Part shown: positions 1 through 9,175 of the stretch, piece by piece
Layout of the letters: every line of letters begins with the position of its first letter
Numbering within the stretch: the stretch's first letter is position 1
Source of the DNA: Saccharopolyspora soli
GTDB taxonomy: Bacteria > Actinomycetota > Actinomycetes > Mycobacteriales > Pseudonocardiaceae
NCBI RefSeq assembly: GCF_022678645.1
Contig: NZ_JALBWV010000010.1
Span: 117,596 to 181,595, forward strand
DNA length: 64,000 bases
Direction of reading: 5' to 3'
Program-made: the position numbers and the translations under genes
The notes under the pieces: model-generated
The model's database searches: none
What the model was told of the DNA's origin: nothing
Seen by the model: the letters and a program-made list of their open reading frames with translations, nothing else

Positions 1-1
1 A

Positions 2-2104
2 CTGCGCGCCAGGGACGGCGCCGAGCCCGGCGACATTCGGCTGGCGTTGACCGAGCACGTGCGGCAGGAACGCGATTGGGTCGCCGACCAGGTGACCGCG
101 CAGTGGCAGGCCGCCTTGGACGAAACCGGCCGACCACCGACGGCGGCGGTGCTGGTGCGCCGTCGTGCCGACATGGCCGATCTCGCGGCGGCGCTGCGGG
201 ATCGCGGGCTGCCGGTCGAAGTCGTCGGTCTCGGTGGCCTGCTCGACGAGGCCGAGGTGCGCGATCTGGTCAGCGCGCTGCGACTGCTGGTCGATCCGCT
301 CGCCGGAACGGCCGCGATGCGGCTGCTCACCGGCTCGCGTTGGCGGCTCGGCGCGGCCGACATCGCCGCCCTGTGGGATCGCGCGCGGGAACTCGGCGCG
401 CAGGCATACGGCGCGCCGGAGTCCGACAATCCCTCCGCCGTGGTCACTGCGGCGCTGCCTGGGGAGAACGCCGAGCAGGCCGGGCTGGCGGACGCCCTCG
501 ACGACCCGGGCGACGCCCAGCGCTATTCCGCCGCCGGTTATCGACGCGTCCGGCGACTGGGCGGTGAACTCGCCGCCTTGCGGCGACGGCTGGACCAGCC
601 GCTGCCCGAACTCGTCGCGGACGTCGAGCGGACGTTGCTGCTGGACATCGAGAGCATGGCCCGACAGGTCGGGCCGGGGCGGATCCATCTCGACGCATTC
701 GCCGACGTGGTAACCGATTTCGCCACCGCGAGCCCGTCGGCGACGCTGCCCGCGCTGCTGGACTACCTCGAAGCCGCCGAACGGGCCGAGGACGGCCTGG
801 AACCCGGTGAGGTCGAGGTGGCCGAAGACCGCGTCCAGGTGCTCACCGTGCACGCCGCCAAGGGGCTGGAGTGGCAGGTGGTTGCCGTGCCGCACCTGGT
901 GAACGACGTCTTCCCCGGCAAGCGGAAGTCCTCGTCGTGGCTGCGCTCGGTCACCGAACTGCCCGCCGAACTGCGCGGTGACGCCCAAGACCTGCCCCAG
1001 CTGGACCTGGACCGGCTCGCGGGCCTGGACCGCAAGGAACTCGTCGAAGCGCTGGGGATCCACGACGAGGAGTTCGAGGAGCGACGGCTCGCCGAGGAAC
1101 GGCGGCTGCTCTACGTCGCGGTGACGCGCTCGGAGCGGACGTTGCTGCTCTCTGGGCACTGGTGGGGCGAGAACGGCGACCGGCCCAAAGGACCGTCGCA
1201 CTTCCTCCGGCAGTTGGGCCGAGTGCTGGGCGAGTCCGGAGCCGGGGTGGTCGACCTGTGGACGCCGGAACCGGACGAGGACGCGGCGAACCCGCTCGCC
1301 GAAGCGGTGCGGTGCGAGGAGTGGCCGGTCGACCCGCTGGGCGCGCGCCGGGCGGCGGTGGCCGAAGGCGCGGAGCTCGTCCGGGCAGCTTTGTCCACCG
1401 TGGATGAGTTGGAGTCGGAGGACGACGAGGACGGCTGGGCTCGGGACGTCGACGTGCTGCTGGCCGAGCGCGCCGCCGCCGCGCAGCGGCGTGAGCAGGT
1501 GCGGTTGCCGGAGCACCTGTCGGTGAGCCAACTCGTCGAACTGGCCGGTGACACCGACGGCCTCGCCCGGCGGCTGCGCCGCCCACTGCCGTTCCCGCCG
1601 AACCCGATGACCCGCCGCGGCACGGCGTTCCACGCCTGGCTGGAGCACCGGTTCACCTCGACCGCGCTGCTGGACATCGACGAACTGCCCGGGGCCGCGG
1701 ACGAATCGGCGCCGGTGCACGAGGAACTGGCGCAGCTGCAGGAGGCGTTCCTCGCCGGTTCCTGGGCCGACCGCACTCCGCACCGCGTCGAGGTGCCGTT
1801 CGAGACCCAGGTCGAAGGCGTGGTGCTGCGCGGTCGGATGGACGCGGTGTTCGCCGACGCCGACGGCGGCTGGACCGTGGTGGACTGGAAGACCGGCGCG
1901 GTACCCGACGGCGACCAGGTGCCCGCGCTGTCGGTGCAGCTCGCGGCATACCGGCTGGCCTGGGCGGAGCTCTCCGGCACGCCGCTGGAGCAGGTCCGAG
2001 CGGCTTTCCACTACGTGCGCCACGACTACACCCTGCGCCCTGCCGACCTCCTCGACGCCGAGGGGCTTCGAACCCTCATCACGTCGGTCCCGACGGCGCA
2101 GTGA
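2..2104 (+). CDS. adnB: AdnB-like UvrD-family helicase-nuclease subunit, 3' part
   Basis: The reading frame is open to the left edge, so the 5' part (including the Walker A motif) lies outside the window; the TTG at 47 is unlikely to be the true start. Helicase motif V ([11 protein letters not shown]) and motif VI (RRLLYVAVTRSERTLLL) are present. The last 200 residues form a RecB-type nuclease domain, with GRMDAVF and VVDWKTG carrying the Asp and Asp-x-Lys of the PD-(D/E)xK site. AdnAB is the actinobacterial end-resecting motor-nuclease that acts like RecBCD or AddAB on double-strand breaks. AdnB rather than AdnA is inferred because the next conserved gene is the RCK channel, as in M. tuberculosis (Rv3201c then Rv3200c). 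Confidence 0.8.
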   Translation: MRARDGAEPGDIRLALTEHVRQERDWVADQVTAQWQAALDETGRPPTAAVLVRRRADMADLAAALRDRGLPVEVVGLGGLLDEAEVRDLVSALRLLVDPLAGTAAMRLLTGSRWRLGAADIAALWDRARELGAQAYGAPESDNPSAVVTAALPGENAEQAGLADALDDPGDAQRYSAAGYRRVRRLGGELAALRRRLDQPLPELVADVERTLLLDIESMARQVGPGRIHLDAFADVVTDFATASPSATLPALLDYLEAAERAEDGLEPGEVEVAEDRVQVLTVHAAKGLEWQVVAVPHLVNDVFPGKRKSSSWLRSVTELPAELRGDAQDLPQLDLDRLAGLDRKELVEALGIHDEEFEERRLAEERRLLYVAVTRSERTLLLSGHWWGENGDRPKGPSHFLRQLGRVLGESGAGVVDLWTPEPDEDAANPLAEAVRCEEWPVDPLGARRAAVAEGAELVRAALSTVDELESEDDEDGWARDVDVLLAERAAAAQRREQVRLPEHLSVSQLVELAGDTDGLARRLRRPLPFPPNPMTRRGTAFHAWLEHRFTSTALLDIDELPGAADESAPVHEELAQLQEAFLAGSWADRTPHRVEVPFETQVEGVVLRGRMDAVFADADGGWTVVDWKTGAVPDGDQVPALSVQLAAYRLAWAELSGTPLEQVRAAFHYVRHDYTLRPADLLDAEGLRTLITSVPTAQ

Positions 2105-2193
2105 TCCGGTAGCACCGGGCAAGATCACCTTCGGCGGGGATCAGTACACGTTCGGGTGGCGGAGCTTGAGATCGCGGCGCGCGGCGGACGAAT

Positions 2194-2811
2194 ATGCCCG
2201 CGATGAACACGGACTGGAAGCTCAACACACCGCCGGAATCCGAAGTGCAGGTGGACACCGACGTCCTGGCGATGCGGGCCCCGCTGGTGCGGGTGCACCG
2301 CGACGCGGCAGGCACCTGGTCCTTCGACGGCCCCGGCGAAACCCCGCGACCGGCGAAGAAGACGATGCTCAGCGCCGTGGTCGGCGCCTGGCCGCACGTC
2401 GCCGCGCTGTCCGAGCTGGACACCGGCGGTGCGGCGGTGTGGTCGTGGAAGCAGCACGGCTGGGCCAGCGAGTTCGAGTGCGAATGCGGCAACTGCGAAC
2501 AGCCGATGGCCTCGGACATCGACCGCAACAGCTGGCCGACCGAACTGCAACCGCACAGCATCCTCAGCGTCGAGCAGGCCGCGCTGTCCGGGCAGGTCTC
2601 GTTGACCGACATCATCTCCACGCCCGGCGGTATCGCCCTGCTCGGCCCCGGCGACCACCGGCGCACCGCAGACCTGATGACCCCGGTCGCCCTGGCGAAC
2701 GTGATCCGCCGCTGGCCGCACACGATGCAGGCGCTGCGGGCGCTCAAGGAAGGCCGCGGCATGCGCTGGAATCTGGAAGGACTCAACTGGCACGAATACC
2801 TGCTGGCCTGA
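2194..2811 (+). CDS. Conserved hypothetical protein, 205 aa
   Basis: I do not recognise a family. The protein is soluble and acidic, has no signal peptide or membrane segment, and has a CxCxxC cluster in its middle (ECECGNCEQP) that could bind a metal. Trp residues are frequent and the C-terminus is WNLEGLNWHEYLLA. A second Met (MNTDW) three codons in is an equally good start. It follows the helicase gene by about 90 bp on the same strand and may be co-transcribed. Codon use matches the neighbours, so it is probably a real gene. Confidence 0.6.
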   Translation: MPAMNTDWKLNTPPESEVQVDTDVLAMRAPLVRVHRDAAGTWSFDGPGETPRPAKKTMLSAVVGAWPHVAALSELDTGGAAVWSWKQHGWASEFECECGNCEQPMASDIDRNSWPTELQPHSILSVEQAALSGQVSLTDIISTPGGIALLGPGDHRRTADLMTPVALANVIRRWPHTMQALRALKEGRGMRWNLEGLNWHEYLLA

Positions 2812-2821
2812 CGGGAATTTT

Positions 2822-3045
2822 TTGTGGTCGTTTTGCTCGGTGGTGCGGGTGGCGGAACGTCAGACGCCGTCTCGGTCCGGGATCCCCGACATCGTGTATG
2901 CCAAATACACCACGTCGTGGCAGGTCCTCCCAGAGAACGCCAGTGGGCACAGTCTGAGAACCCGCGGCGGTGCCGGTTGCGTACGTGGGCTAAGCGGCTG
3001 GCGCCGCTTCAAAAACAAGACCAAAGGCAGACGGGCGCGTCATTT
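2822..3045 (+). repeat. Dispersed MITE-like repeat, copy A (longest copy)
   Basis: This gene-free stretch shares two separate blocks with other places in the window. Positions about 2835-2905 match the reverse complement of 28005-28070 over roughly 70 bp with few changes. Positions about 2975-3030 match the reverse complement of 21074-21125. A segment starting TGAGAACCCGCGG near 2958 recurs around 25232. The recognisable left terminal inverted repeat seen in copy B has decayed here. Two overlapping short open frames are probably by-products of the repeat. Confidence 0.7.
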
Positions 3046-3074
3046 CGGGGTGCCACCGAGCGTGCTGGGTCTGG

Positions 3075-3641
3075 TCAGGCGTTTTCGGTCAGTTGCGGGT
3101 GTTCCAGGAGTTTCGAGTAGAGGACTTCCAGCAGCCAGCGGCCGAACATCGACGACCCGAACTCGGCGGTCCGGTCCTCCGGGGCGATCACCAAGTCGGC
3201 CGGTCCCTCGAAATCGGCGTTGACCACCCCGACGCCGTAGTAGTCGAGTTCGAGCATCGACCACGGTTGGTACGGGTGGTCCGCGGGCAGCACGACCGCG
3301 CAGGGGGCCAACGTCAGCAGCGTCCCGCACGCCTGCAGCGCGTTCCGGGCGTGCGACACCGGCACCAGGACCCCGAGCAGATCGACGGCGGCAACCGGCA
3401 GGTGATCATGCGTGCTCGGCTCGGACCAGGAGCGGAACCAGGTCGGATTGAGCTCGGGCGCCCAGCCGTGGCGGCTGCGCCACTGGTGGACGTCATGCCG
3501 GATGCGCGCCACGGCGGCGAACCGCGCACCGAGCACCTCGACGTCGGGGATCAACTGGCCGTCCCACCCCAGGGCACGGGCCGCGTGCTGAAGCTGCTGC
3601 ACCGATGCATGGTAAAACGACGCACTCGAATGTCCAGACAA
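3075..3641 (-). CDS. Hypothetical protein, about 188 aa
   Basis: No recognised family. It is a soluble protein rich in Trp, His and Leu with no signal sequence. The start is uncertain; a GTG a few codons downstream of the first ATG is also possible. It is convergent with the preceding gene and divergent from the potassium channel gene. Third-position GC bias on the minus strand supports coding here more than in the overlapping plus-strand frames. Confidence 0.55.
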   Translation of the reverse strand: MSGHSSASFYHASVQQLQHAARALGWDGQLIPDVEVLGARFAAVARIRHDVHQWRSRHGWAPELNPTWFRSWSEPSTHDHLPVAAVDLLGVLVPVSHARNALQACGTLLTLAPCAVVLPADHPYQPWSMLELDYYGVGVVNADFEGPADLVIAPEDRTAEFGSSMFGRWLLEVLYSKLLEHPQLTENA

Positions 3642-3804
3642 GGTCTTCCGGTCGGCAGGAATCGGGTACGAATGCGTGTCTCGTCCGTGACGCGGCGAGC
3701 TGGTTCCGGAGGTCGACTTGCCGCTGGTCGCACCGGCTCACCGGACCCGGCGCGAACCAGCGTCTGGCACGGTGCCGGTGCGCGCCGGGTCCGGGCGGAG
3801 GCGT

Positions 3805-3810
3805 TACTGT
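3805..3810 (+). promoter_or_regulatory. Putative -10 box of the channel transcript (TACTGT)
   Basis: TACTGT lies 8 nt before a GTG at 3819, which opens an 11-codon frame. No good -35 box is visible, which is common for actinobacterial leaderless promoters. Inference only. Confidence 0.35.
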
Positions 3811-3818
3811 TCTGCGCC

Positions 3819-3854
3819 GTGAGCGGTCACCAAGCCGGGGAGCACAGATCATGA
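3819..3854 (+). CDS. Possible leaderless 11-aa upstream ORF overlapping the channel start
   Basis: The frame GTG-AGC-GGT... encodes MSGHQAGEHRS and its TGA (3852-3854) overlaps the ATG at 3851 of the channel gene as ATGA. Its GTG sits 8 nt after a TANNNT box, so it could be translated from the mRNA 5' end and hand ribosomes to the channel gene by termination-reinitiation. There is no protein-level evidence. Confidence 0.35.
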   Translation: MSGHQAGEHRS

Positions 3855-4951
3855 TGCGGCGCGGTCCCAAGAAGCTGGCGCACCCCTTCATAAGTGGGCG
3901 CTCCGACGAGGAGGAACTGACCAACCGGCCCGACCACGCGCTCGTCGGCGTGATCCGGATGCCGGGCACCACGGGCAGCCCGGTCCGATCGATCGTCCGC
4001 CGGATCATCGGTGCGATCCTGGCACTGGGCGCCACGGTGCTCATCGTGTACGTCGGTCGGGCTGGCTACCGGGACGCCGCTGGTGGCGAACTGGACGTGC
4101 TGGACGCGCTCTACTACGCGACGGTGTCGCTGTCCACCACCGGCTACGGCGACATCACCCCGGTCACCGCGCAGGCGCGACTGGTGAATGTGCTGATTAT
4201 CACGCCGCTTCGAGTGCTGTTCCTGATCGTGCTGGTCGGTACCACACTGGAAGTGCTCACCGAGCGCTCCCGACAGGCGTTCAAGATCCAACGCTGGAGG
4301 TCCAAGGTGCGCGACCACGTGGTCGTCATCGGATTCGGAACCAAGGGCCGTTCGGCGGTCACCGCACTCGTCGGCGAGGGCGCCGAGCCCGGTCGCATCG
4401 TGGTCGTCGACACCGACCAACGCGCGCTGGAAGCCGCATCCGCACTAGGTCTGGTCACCGTCAACGGCTCCGGCACGCGCTCGGACGTGCTGCGGGTGGC
4501 GGGTGCGCCGCGGGCGCGCGCGATCGTGGTGGCGCCCGCGCGGGACGACACCGCGGTGCTGGTCACCCTGACCGCGCGGGAGCTCGCGCCGAAGGCCCAG
4601 ATCGTCGCGGCGGTGCGAGAAGCCGAGAACGTGCACTTGCTGCGCCAGTCCGGCGCGGACTCGGTGGTCGTCTCCAGCGAGACGGCGGGTCGACTGCTGG
4701 GCATGGCCACCTCGACGCCGTCGGTGGTTGCGATGTTCGAGGACCTGCTGACCCCGGACGTCGGCTTGGCCATCGCCGAGCGCGAGGTCGAGTCGCAGGA
4801 GATCGGCGGCTCGCCGCGGCACCTCTCGGACATCGTGCTCGGCGTGGTGCGCGACGGTCAGCTGTACCGGGTGGACGCACCGGAAGCCGACGCGATCGAG
4901 GCAGGGGACCGGTTGCTCTACGTCAAGAAAGTGACGCCTGCGGAAGCCTGA
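3851..4951 (+). CDS. Two-TM potassium channel with RCK (TrkA-N/TrkA-C) domain
   Basis: The gene encodes a 366-aa membrane ion channel. Two hydrophobic segments (about residues 52-70 and 112-130) flank the K+ selectivity filter TTGYGD at residues 96-101. A cytoplasmic RCK domain follows: its Rossmann strand HVVVIGFGTKG is near residue 150 and the acidic end of strand 2 is VVVDTD. A TrkA-C-like domain lies at the C-terminus. Family knowledge predicts gated K+ flux controlled by nucleotide or ion binding to RCK. The ATG at 3851 was chosen because GGGGAG lies 8 nt upstream; the long upstream extension is low-complexity. It corresponds in position to Rv3200c. Confidence 0.85.
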   Translation: MMRRGPKKLAHPFISGRSDEEELTNRPDHALVGVIRMPGTTGSPVRSIVRRIIGAILALGATVLIVYVGRAGYRDAAGGELDVLDALYYATVSLSTTGYGDITPVTAQARLVNVLIITPLRVLFLIVLVGTTLEVLTERSRQAFKIQRWRSKVRDHVVVIGFGTKGRSAVTALVGEGAEPGRIVVVDTDQRALEAASALGLVTVNGSGTRSDVLRVAGAPRARAIVVAPARDDTAVLVTLTARELAPKAQIVAAVREAENVHLLRQSGADSVVVSSETAGRLLGMATSTPSVVAMFEDLLTPDVGLAIAEREVESQEIGGSPRHLSDIVLGVVRDGQLYRVDAPEADAIEAGDRLLYVKKVTPAEA

Positions 4952-4974
4952 TCCGGCTCGGTGGCGGTCATTCG

Positions 4975-5448
4975 ATGACCCCGCGACCGCCCGCCGCGGT
5001 TTCTGGGAATATCGACGTCGTGGGTAGGCAACGAGGTTCGGCGTCGCTGGCGTCGATCCTGCTTGTCCTGGGCATGCTCGGCGTCGCGGTGGTCGCCGTG
5101 ACGCTGTGGCCGTTGGTGACGGCCGCGGGCCAGGATCGGACCGAAATGCGCCCGGCGACGGCCACCGTGGTCGAGTCGCGACCGTGCGGTGCCCAGCCGG
5201 CGGGAGATCTCGTCGAGGTCCGAATCGACGGCGTGCTCCGGCAAGCGCCGTTCGACGGCTGCGGGCACGTCCGCGGCCAGCAGTTGGCGGTGCAGGTACC
5301 GGCCGATCCGACCCAGGACTTCGTGGTCCGCCCGGCCCGAGCGACCGACTCCGAACTCGACGACCTGGCGCAGCGCGCGCACTGGGTGCTGCTGACCCTC
5401 GCCGGGGTCGCGGGCGGTGGCTACGGCCTGATGCTCCGCCGCTCGTGA
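4975..5448 (+). CDS. Small membrane protein with two TM helices (DUF3592-like architecture)
   Basis: The 157-residue protein has a hydrophobic segment at about 24-49, an extracytoplasmic middle of about 75 residues with two Cys (SRPCGAQP and FDGCGH) that could form a disulfide, and a second helix near the end (about 135-150) before an Arg-rich tail. This layout resembles DUF3592 proteins, but similarity was not tested. A GTG at 5020 is a possible shorter start. It starts 23 bp after the channel gene and could be in its operon. Confidence 0.6.
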   Translation: MTPRPPAAVSGNIDVVGRQRGSASLASILLVLGMLGVAVVAVTLWPLVTAAGQDRTEMRPATATVVESRPCGAQPAGDLVEVRIDGVLRQAPFDGCGHVRGQQLAVQVPADPTQDFVVRPARATDSELDDLAQRAHWVLLTLAGVAGGGYGLMLRRS

Positions 5449-5506
5449 ACGCTGGCGACTTCGCGCGAAATCGGCACTCCACCGGAGCGCGATCGCGGGT
5501 TCGCGG

Positions 5507-6790
5507 TTAGTCGACGTCGGAAGGCGCGGCCAGCCAGGTGTTGCACTCGGTGACCCGGTTCTTGGTGAAGCCCTGCTCGATCCAGGCCCTGTTGGTCGCC
5601 TTGCTGCCGTGATCGGGCACGTTGCTGTTCTCGTCGCCACGGCCGGAGGAGTCCTCCAGTGCCGGGAAGATGTAATCGTTGCTGACACCGCCGTTCTGCA
5701 GCGCGGCCAACGACATGCCCTCGAAGCAGGTCGCCTGCAGCTCCGATCGCCGGGTCAGCTCCAGACCTGCCGACGTGGTGCTGCCGCCCGCGTCGTACGA
5801 CGCGTCGCCGTAGGCGATGCTGATCCCGGTCATGCCCTGCAACGCGTGGCCGAACTCGTGCGCGAACTGGCCGAGGTAGGCACCGGCGTCGGTGCGGTTC
5901 TCCACCTCGGAGTAGTACCGGGCGGTCATGTAGATCGTGTGGTTCCCAGGGCAGTACATGGCCGTCTGGTTCCACATCCGGGTGCCGCAAGGGCTGTCGA
6001 TGCTGTCCCCGGTGGTGATGACGCTCGGCGTCTCGACCGGCAAGCCCGCCGCCTGCAGCGCCGGGGTCCACGCTTGCATCAGGCAGGGCAGCGCGGCTTG
6101 GTAGAAGTTGTCCTGCGAAGCCACATCCGTGTCGAAGGAGGGCAGGTCGCACTGGGTGTTCATCGCGCCGTTGCCGGAGATGTTGATCGGGTTGTCGCCG
6201 AGCGAGGCCACCGGCTCGGGTTCGCCGTCCGTGCTGTCCGCGGAAGTGGTTTCCTCCTCGGTGCTGGACGTTTCGGTGCTGGACGTTGCTGTGTCGCTGG
6301 ATTCAGCCGACGACGTCGTTTCGGCTGTGCTGGTGTCGTAGTCGGACGCGCTGCTGCTGGAGACCGAGGCGGCGAGCGCGCCGATCGTCCCCACACCGAA
6401 CAGCGCGACGGCGACGAGGACGAGCGCGACCACGACACCGCCGCTGCCCTTGCGCTGCGGCGGGCCCATCGGCGGTAACTGGGGCGGTAGCTGCTGCGGC
6501 GGTGCCTGCACCGGCGGGATCGTGCTGAGCCGCATGGTCGTCTGCTGCGGCAGCGGTCGAGCCACCGGCGGCGGAGCTACCGGCCGAGCTGCCGGTGGTT
6601 GCGGGCCCCATGGCTGGGGAGCGCGAGGTGGTGGCTGCTGCGGGCCGACCGGTGGCCGTGGTCCTGGCGGCTGTTGCCGAGGTCCGGGCGGTGGTTGCGG
6701 GCCGCGAGGTTGTGGTGGTTGCTGCGGTGGCCAGGGCTGTCGCGGTGGTTGCGGACCGCGCGGCGGCGGTGGCCAGGGCGGCTGCGTCAT
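5507..6790 (-). CDS. Neutral zinc metallopeptidase, YpfJ family, membrane-anchored
   Basis: The N-terminal 110 residues are Pro/Gln-rich and likely disordered in the cytoplasm. One TM helix follows (VVVALVLVAVALFGVGTIG), then a Ser/Thr/Glu linker, then the catalytic domain outside the cell. The zinc site HEFGH is preceded by YLGQFA, as in the PF04228 family, and MYCPGNHTIYM is another family hallmark. This would be a type II anchored extracytoplasmic protease of unknown substrate. It is convergent with 4975-5448 and divergent from the DUF2207 gene. Confidence 0.85.
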   Translation of the reverse strand: MTQPPWPPPPRGPQPPRQPWPPQQPPQPRGPQPPPGPRQQPPGPRPPVGPQQPPPRAPQPWGPQPPAARPVAPPPVARPLPQQTTMRLSTIPPVQAPPQQLPPQLPPMGPPQRKGSGGVVVALVLVAVALFGVGTIGALAASVSSSSASDYDTSTAETTSSAESSDTATSSTETSSTEEETTSADSTDGEPEPVASLGDNPINISGNGAMNTQCDLPSFDTDVASQDNFYQAALPCLMQAWTPALQAAGLPVETPSVITTGDSIDSPCGTRMWNQTAMYCPGNHTIYMTARYYSEVENRTDAGAYLGQFAHEFGHALQGMTGISIAYGDASYDAGGSTTSAGLELTRRSELQATCFEGMSLAALQNGGVSNDYIFPALEDSSGRGDENSNVPDHGSKATNRAWIEQGFTKNRVTECNTWLAAPSDVD

Positions 6791-6923
6791 GCGTTCTTCC
6801 TCGCGGCGTGTCTAATGTGGACTGTTCGGCCGGGTTCAGCGCGCCACCGCCGGTCCGTCATATCCTGCGAACTTTCTCCTGTTGATCGCGCCCGTTGCGG
6901 TCCAAAGCTTATCCGTGGACCGC

Positions 6924-6929
6924 TAGTGT
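6924..6929 (+). promoter_or_regulatory. Putative -10 box (TAGTGT) for the DUF2207 gene
   Basis: TAGTGT ends 7 nt before GTG 6937, consistent with a leaderless transcript. It supports GTG 6937 over the upstream ATG 6895. Confidence 0.35.
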
Positions 6930-6936
6930 TCGGGCC

Positions 6937-8556
6937 GTGTTGACCAAATGGGGACTTGCGGTGGCAGTGGCCGGACTGCTGGTCGGCTGGCCCGGTGCGG
7001 CGGCGCAGGCGCAGCCAGTCAATTCGTTGCCTGGCACGGTTTCCAGCACGCTGCACCTCAAGTTGGAGCGCGACGGCCTGGTGTCGGTGACCGAGCAGAT
7101 CACCGTGCCGCCTGGTCAACCGGTCGAACGCAACATGCCGTTGCGGCAGTCCGCCGGTGCTGGCGTGGATCGGGTCTTCACCGTCTCCGGCCTAACGCTG
7201 GACGGCGGCACGGCCCAGGTCGACGCCGACAAGGTGCACCTGACCCTGCAACCCGGTGTGTCAACGCTGAAATACGCCGTCCGCGGCGCGGTCGCGGATA
7301 CCGGAGACGTGCAGGAAGTGCAGTGGCAGGTGTCGGGTGGCTGGAGCGTTCCGGTGGACCGGGTCGAGGTGGCGTCGCTGCTGTCCCCGAGGGTTCCGCA
7401 GAACATCATGTGCTTGGCCGGTCCGGTGGGAAGTGCGGATCGTTGCGCGCGGTTCGAGATCACCCACACCCAGGCGGTCCACGCGCTGACCTACGGGCTT
7501 GAGCCCGGCGACCGGATGGACATCACCTTCAACATCCCGGCGGGCACCGTGCCAGCCAACGCGGTAACCGAGGAGTACTTCAGCCTGGCGCGGGCGTTTT
7601 CGCTGACGCCCGCGACCGCGGCGGGGCTGGTGGGCATCGGCCTGCTGCTGATCGGCGGCCTCGGCCTGGCCTGGTACGCCCGTGGTCGGGACGCGCGCGC
7701 GTTCGCCGAGGACGTCGGCCGGGTCGAGGTGCTGATGACCGATTCGCGCGGTGCGGTCACGTTCGCCTCGCCGGACGGCGTGCTGCCCGGACAGATCGGC
7801 GCGGTCATCGACGAGCGGGTCGATCCGGTGGACGTGACCGCGACGATCATCGACTTGGCGGTCCGGAACTACCTGTGGATCGAGGAACTGCCCGGCCAGG
7901 ACTGGCGATTCGTGCGGCTCAACCCGGCGGACGAGTCGCTGCGGCCGTTCGAGCGCGCGGTCTACGAACTGCTCATCGGCGAGTCCCCGGAGGTGCGGCT
8001 GTCCCAACTCCGCGGCGTCGACCTCAGCCGAGTCAGGGAAGCCTTGTACGCGGAGGTCGTGGACAAGGAGTGGTTCGGTCGGCGCCCGGACGCCGACCGG
8101 AACCGGTTCTGGTGGATCGGCATCGGTTTGACGGTCGGCGGCGCTTTGCTGACCGCGGTTCTAGCGCTGACGAGTTCCCTGGCATTGCTGGGAATTGGTG
8201 TAGTGCTCGGCGGCATCGCGATGACGTTCAGCGCCCGCCTGATGCCTGCCCGGACGAGCCGAGGCAGCGCGCTCGTCCTGCAGGTACGAGGCTTGCGGAG
8301 CTACCTGCACGAGGTCTCGGCGGACGCGCTGCCCCCGGCGGATCGCGAAACGGTGTTCTCCAGGTCGCTGCCCTACGTGGTGGTCCTCGATGAAACCGAC
8401 CGCTGGTTGGCGGAATTCGCGGAACTGGACCCGGCATCGGACGGAACGCCGGGCCTGTACTGGTACGGCAGCCCAGATTCGACGAAGAACCTGCGAACCT
8501 TCGGCGCAAGATTCCCGACCCTGGTGTCAAAGCTCAACGAAGCGGTCAAGTCCTGA
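6937..8556 (+). CDS. DUF2207 (YciQ-like) membrane protein
   Basis: The 539-aa protein has a signal peptide (GLAVAVAGLLVGWPGAAAQA). An extracytoplasmic beta-rich DUF2207 domain follows (residues about 30-215, with motif SVTEQITVPPG). Then come one TM helix near 220-245, a cytoplasmic linker with paired helices, and two more TM helices near 395-430. The C-terminal cytoplasmic part has the family-typical aromatic ending (GLYWYGSPDS). The molecular function is unknown in the family. GTG 6937 was chosen because it places the signal peptide at the N-terminus and has a -10 box 7 nt upstream. Confidence 0.8.
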   Translation: MLTKWGLAVAVAGLLVGWPGAAAQAQPVNSLPGTVSSTLHLKLERDGLVSVTEQITVPPGQPVERNMPLRQSAGAGVDRVFTVSGLTLDGGTAQVDADKVHLTLQPGVSTLKYAVRGAVADTGDVQEVQWQVSGGWSVPVDRVEVASLLSPRVPQNIMCLAGPVGSADRCARFEITHTQAVHALTYGLEPGDRMDITFNIPAGTVPANAVTEEYFSLARAFSLTPATAAGLVGIGLLLIGGLGLAWYARGRDARAFAEDVGRVEVLMTDSRGAVTFASPDGVLPGQIGAVIDERVDPVDVTATIIDLAVRNYLWIEELPGQDWRFVRLNPADESLRPFERAVYELLIGESPEVRLSQLRGVDLSRVREALYAEVVDKEWFGRRPDADRNRFWWIGIGLTVGGALLTAVLALTSSLALLGIGVVLGGIAMTFSARLMPARTSRGSALVLQVRGLRSYLHEVSADALPPADRETVFSRSLPYVVVLDETDRWLAEFAELDPASDGTPGLYWYGSPDSTKNLRTFGARFPTLVSKLNEAVKS

Positions 8557-8687
8557 ACCCACGCGGCCGCGCTTTCGGCTAGCTCGCGGGACAACTGACA
8601 GCAACCGCCACTTGGCGGACCGTGATCGCAGCCTGATCTGCGGCCGAACGGGTGATGTCCATCGGGTGCCCGGTTTGCCAGGAACCG

Positions 8688-8716
8688 TTACGCGGCTACC
8701 TGCGTCAGGCTAAAGT
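8688..8716 (+). promoter_or_regulatory. Putative promoter of the type VII cassette
   Basis: TTACGC (8688-8693) and TAAAGT (8711-8716) are separated by 17 bp and would give a leader of about 40 nt. The 205-bp gap 8557-8761 otherwise shows nothing. Confidence 0.3.
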
Positions 8717-8761
8717 GTCCTCGATTAATGGGGGAGATCGCAGAGTCCAGAGGGGTCTGGG

Positions 8762-9175
8762 ATGACGAGCGCAGAGAGTGCAGGCTTCGCCGCAGCCAAG
8801 GAAGGGCTGAAGGCGATCAGCGGCCAGACGCAGTGGATGAACCAGCAGGTCGGTGCGGGAAAGCTGGCGCTGGACCCCAAAGTCGCCGACGACGCCGCCA
8901 AGCGCTGCGAAGAGGAGATCCGCGAGCTGGCCGAGCTGTTCCGCAAGACGAGGGCCATGCAGCGCGTCCAAGGGCTGGGGAAGTACCCGGACGGCGAGCA
9001 GTTGGCGAAGCGCTTCGAGGACAAAGCGAACGACGGTGAAGCGGGCGCATTGGCACTGATCCGTTTGATGCAGGACGAGTTGCAGAAACAGGCGGACGCC
9101 TTTCGGGCAGCTGCCAAGGACTACCGTGCCACCGACGAGCAAAACGCGGACGACTTGAGGCGAGGTATTCAGTGA
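8762..9175 (+). CDS. Helical EspC/WXG100-like type VII secretion substrate candidate
   Basis: The 137-residue protein is almost entirely alpha-helical and highly charged, with no signal peptide. The C-terminus carries YRATD (Y-x-x-x-D/E), the established general signal of type VII (ESX) substrates, followed by an acidic-basic tail. SGQTQWMNQQVGAGKL near residue 20 lies between two helices, as in WXG100/EspC proteins, although a strict W-x-G is absent. It overlaps the next gene by 4 nt (GTGA), so the two are translationally coupled. GAGGGG upstream of the ATG serves as RBS. Substrate status is inferred from the motif and the EspG/PPE-like neighbours. Confidence 0.65.
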   Translation: MTSAESAGFAAAKEGLKAISGQTQWMNQQVGAGKLALDPKVADDAAKRCEEEIRELAELFRKTRAMQRVQGLGKYPDGEQLAKRFEDKANDGEAGALALIRLMQDELQKQADAFRAAAKDYRATDEQNADDLRRGIQ

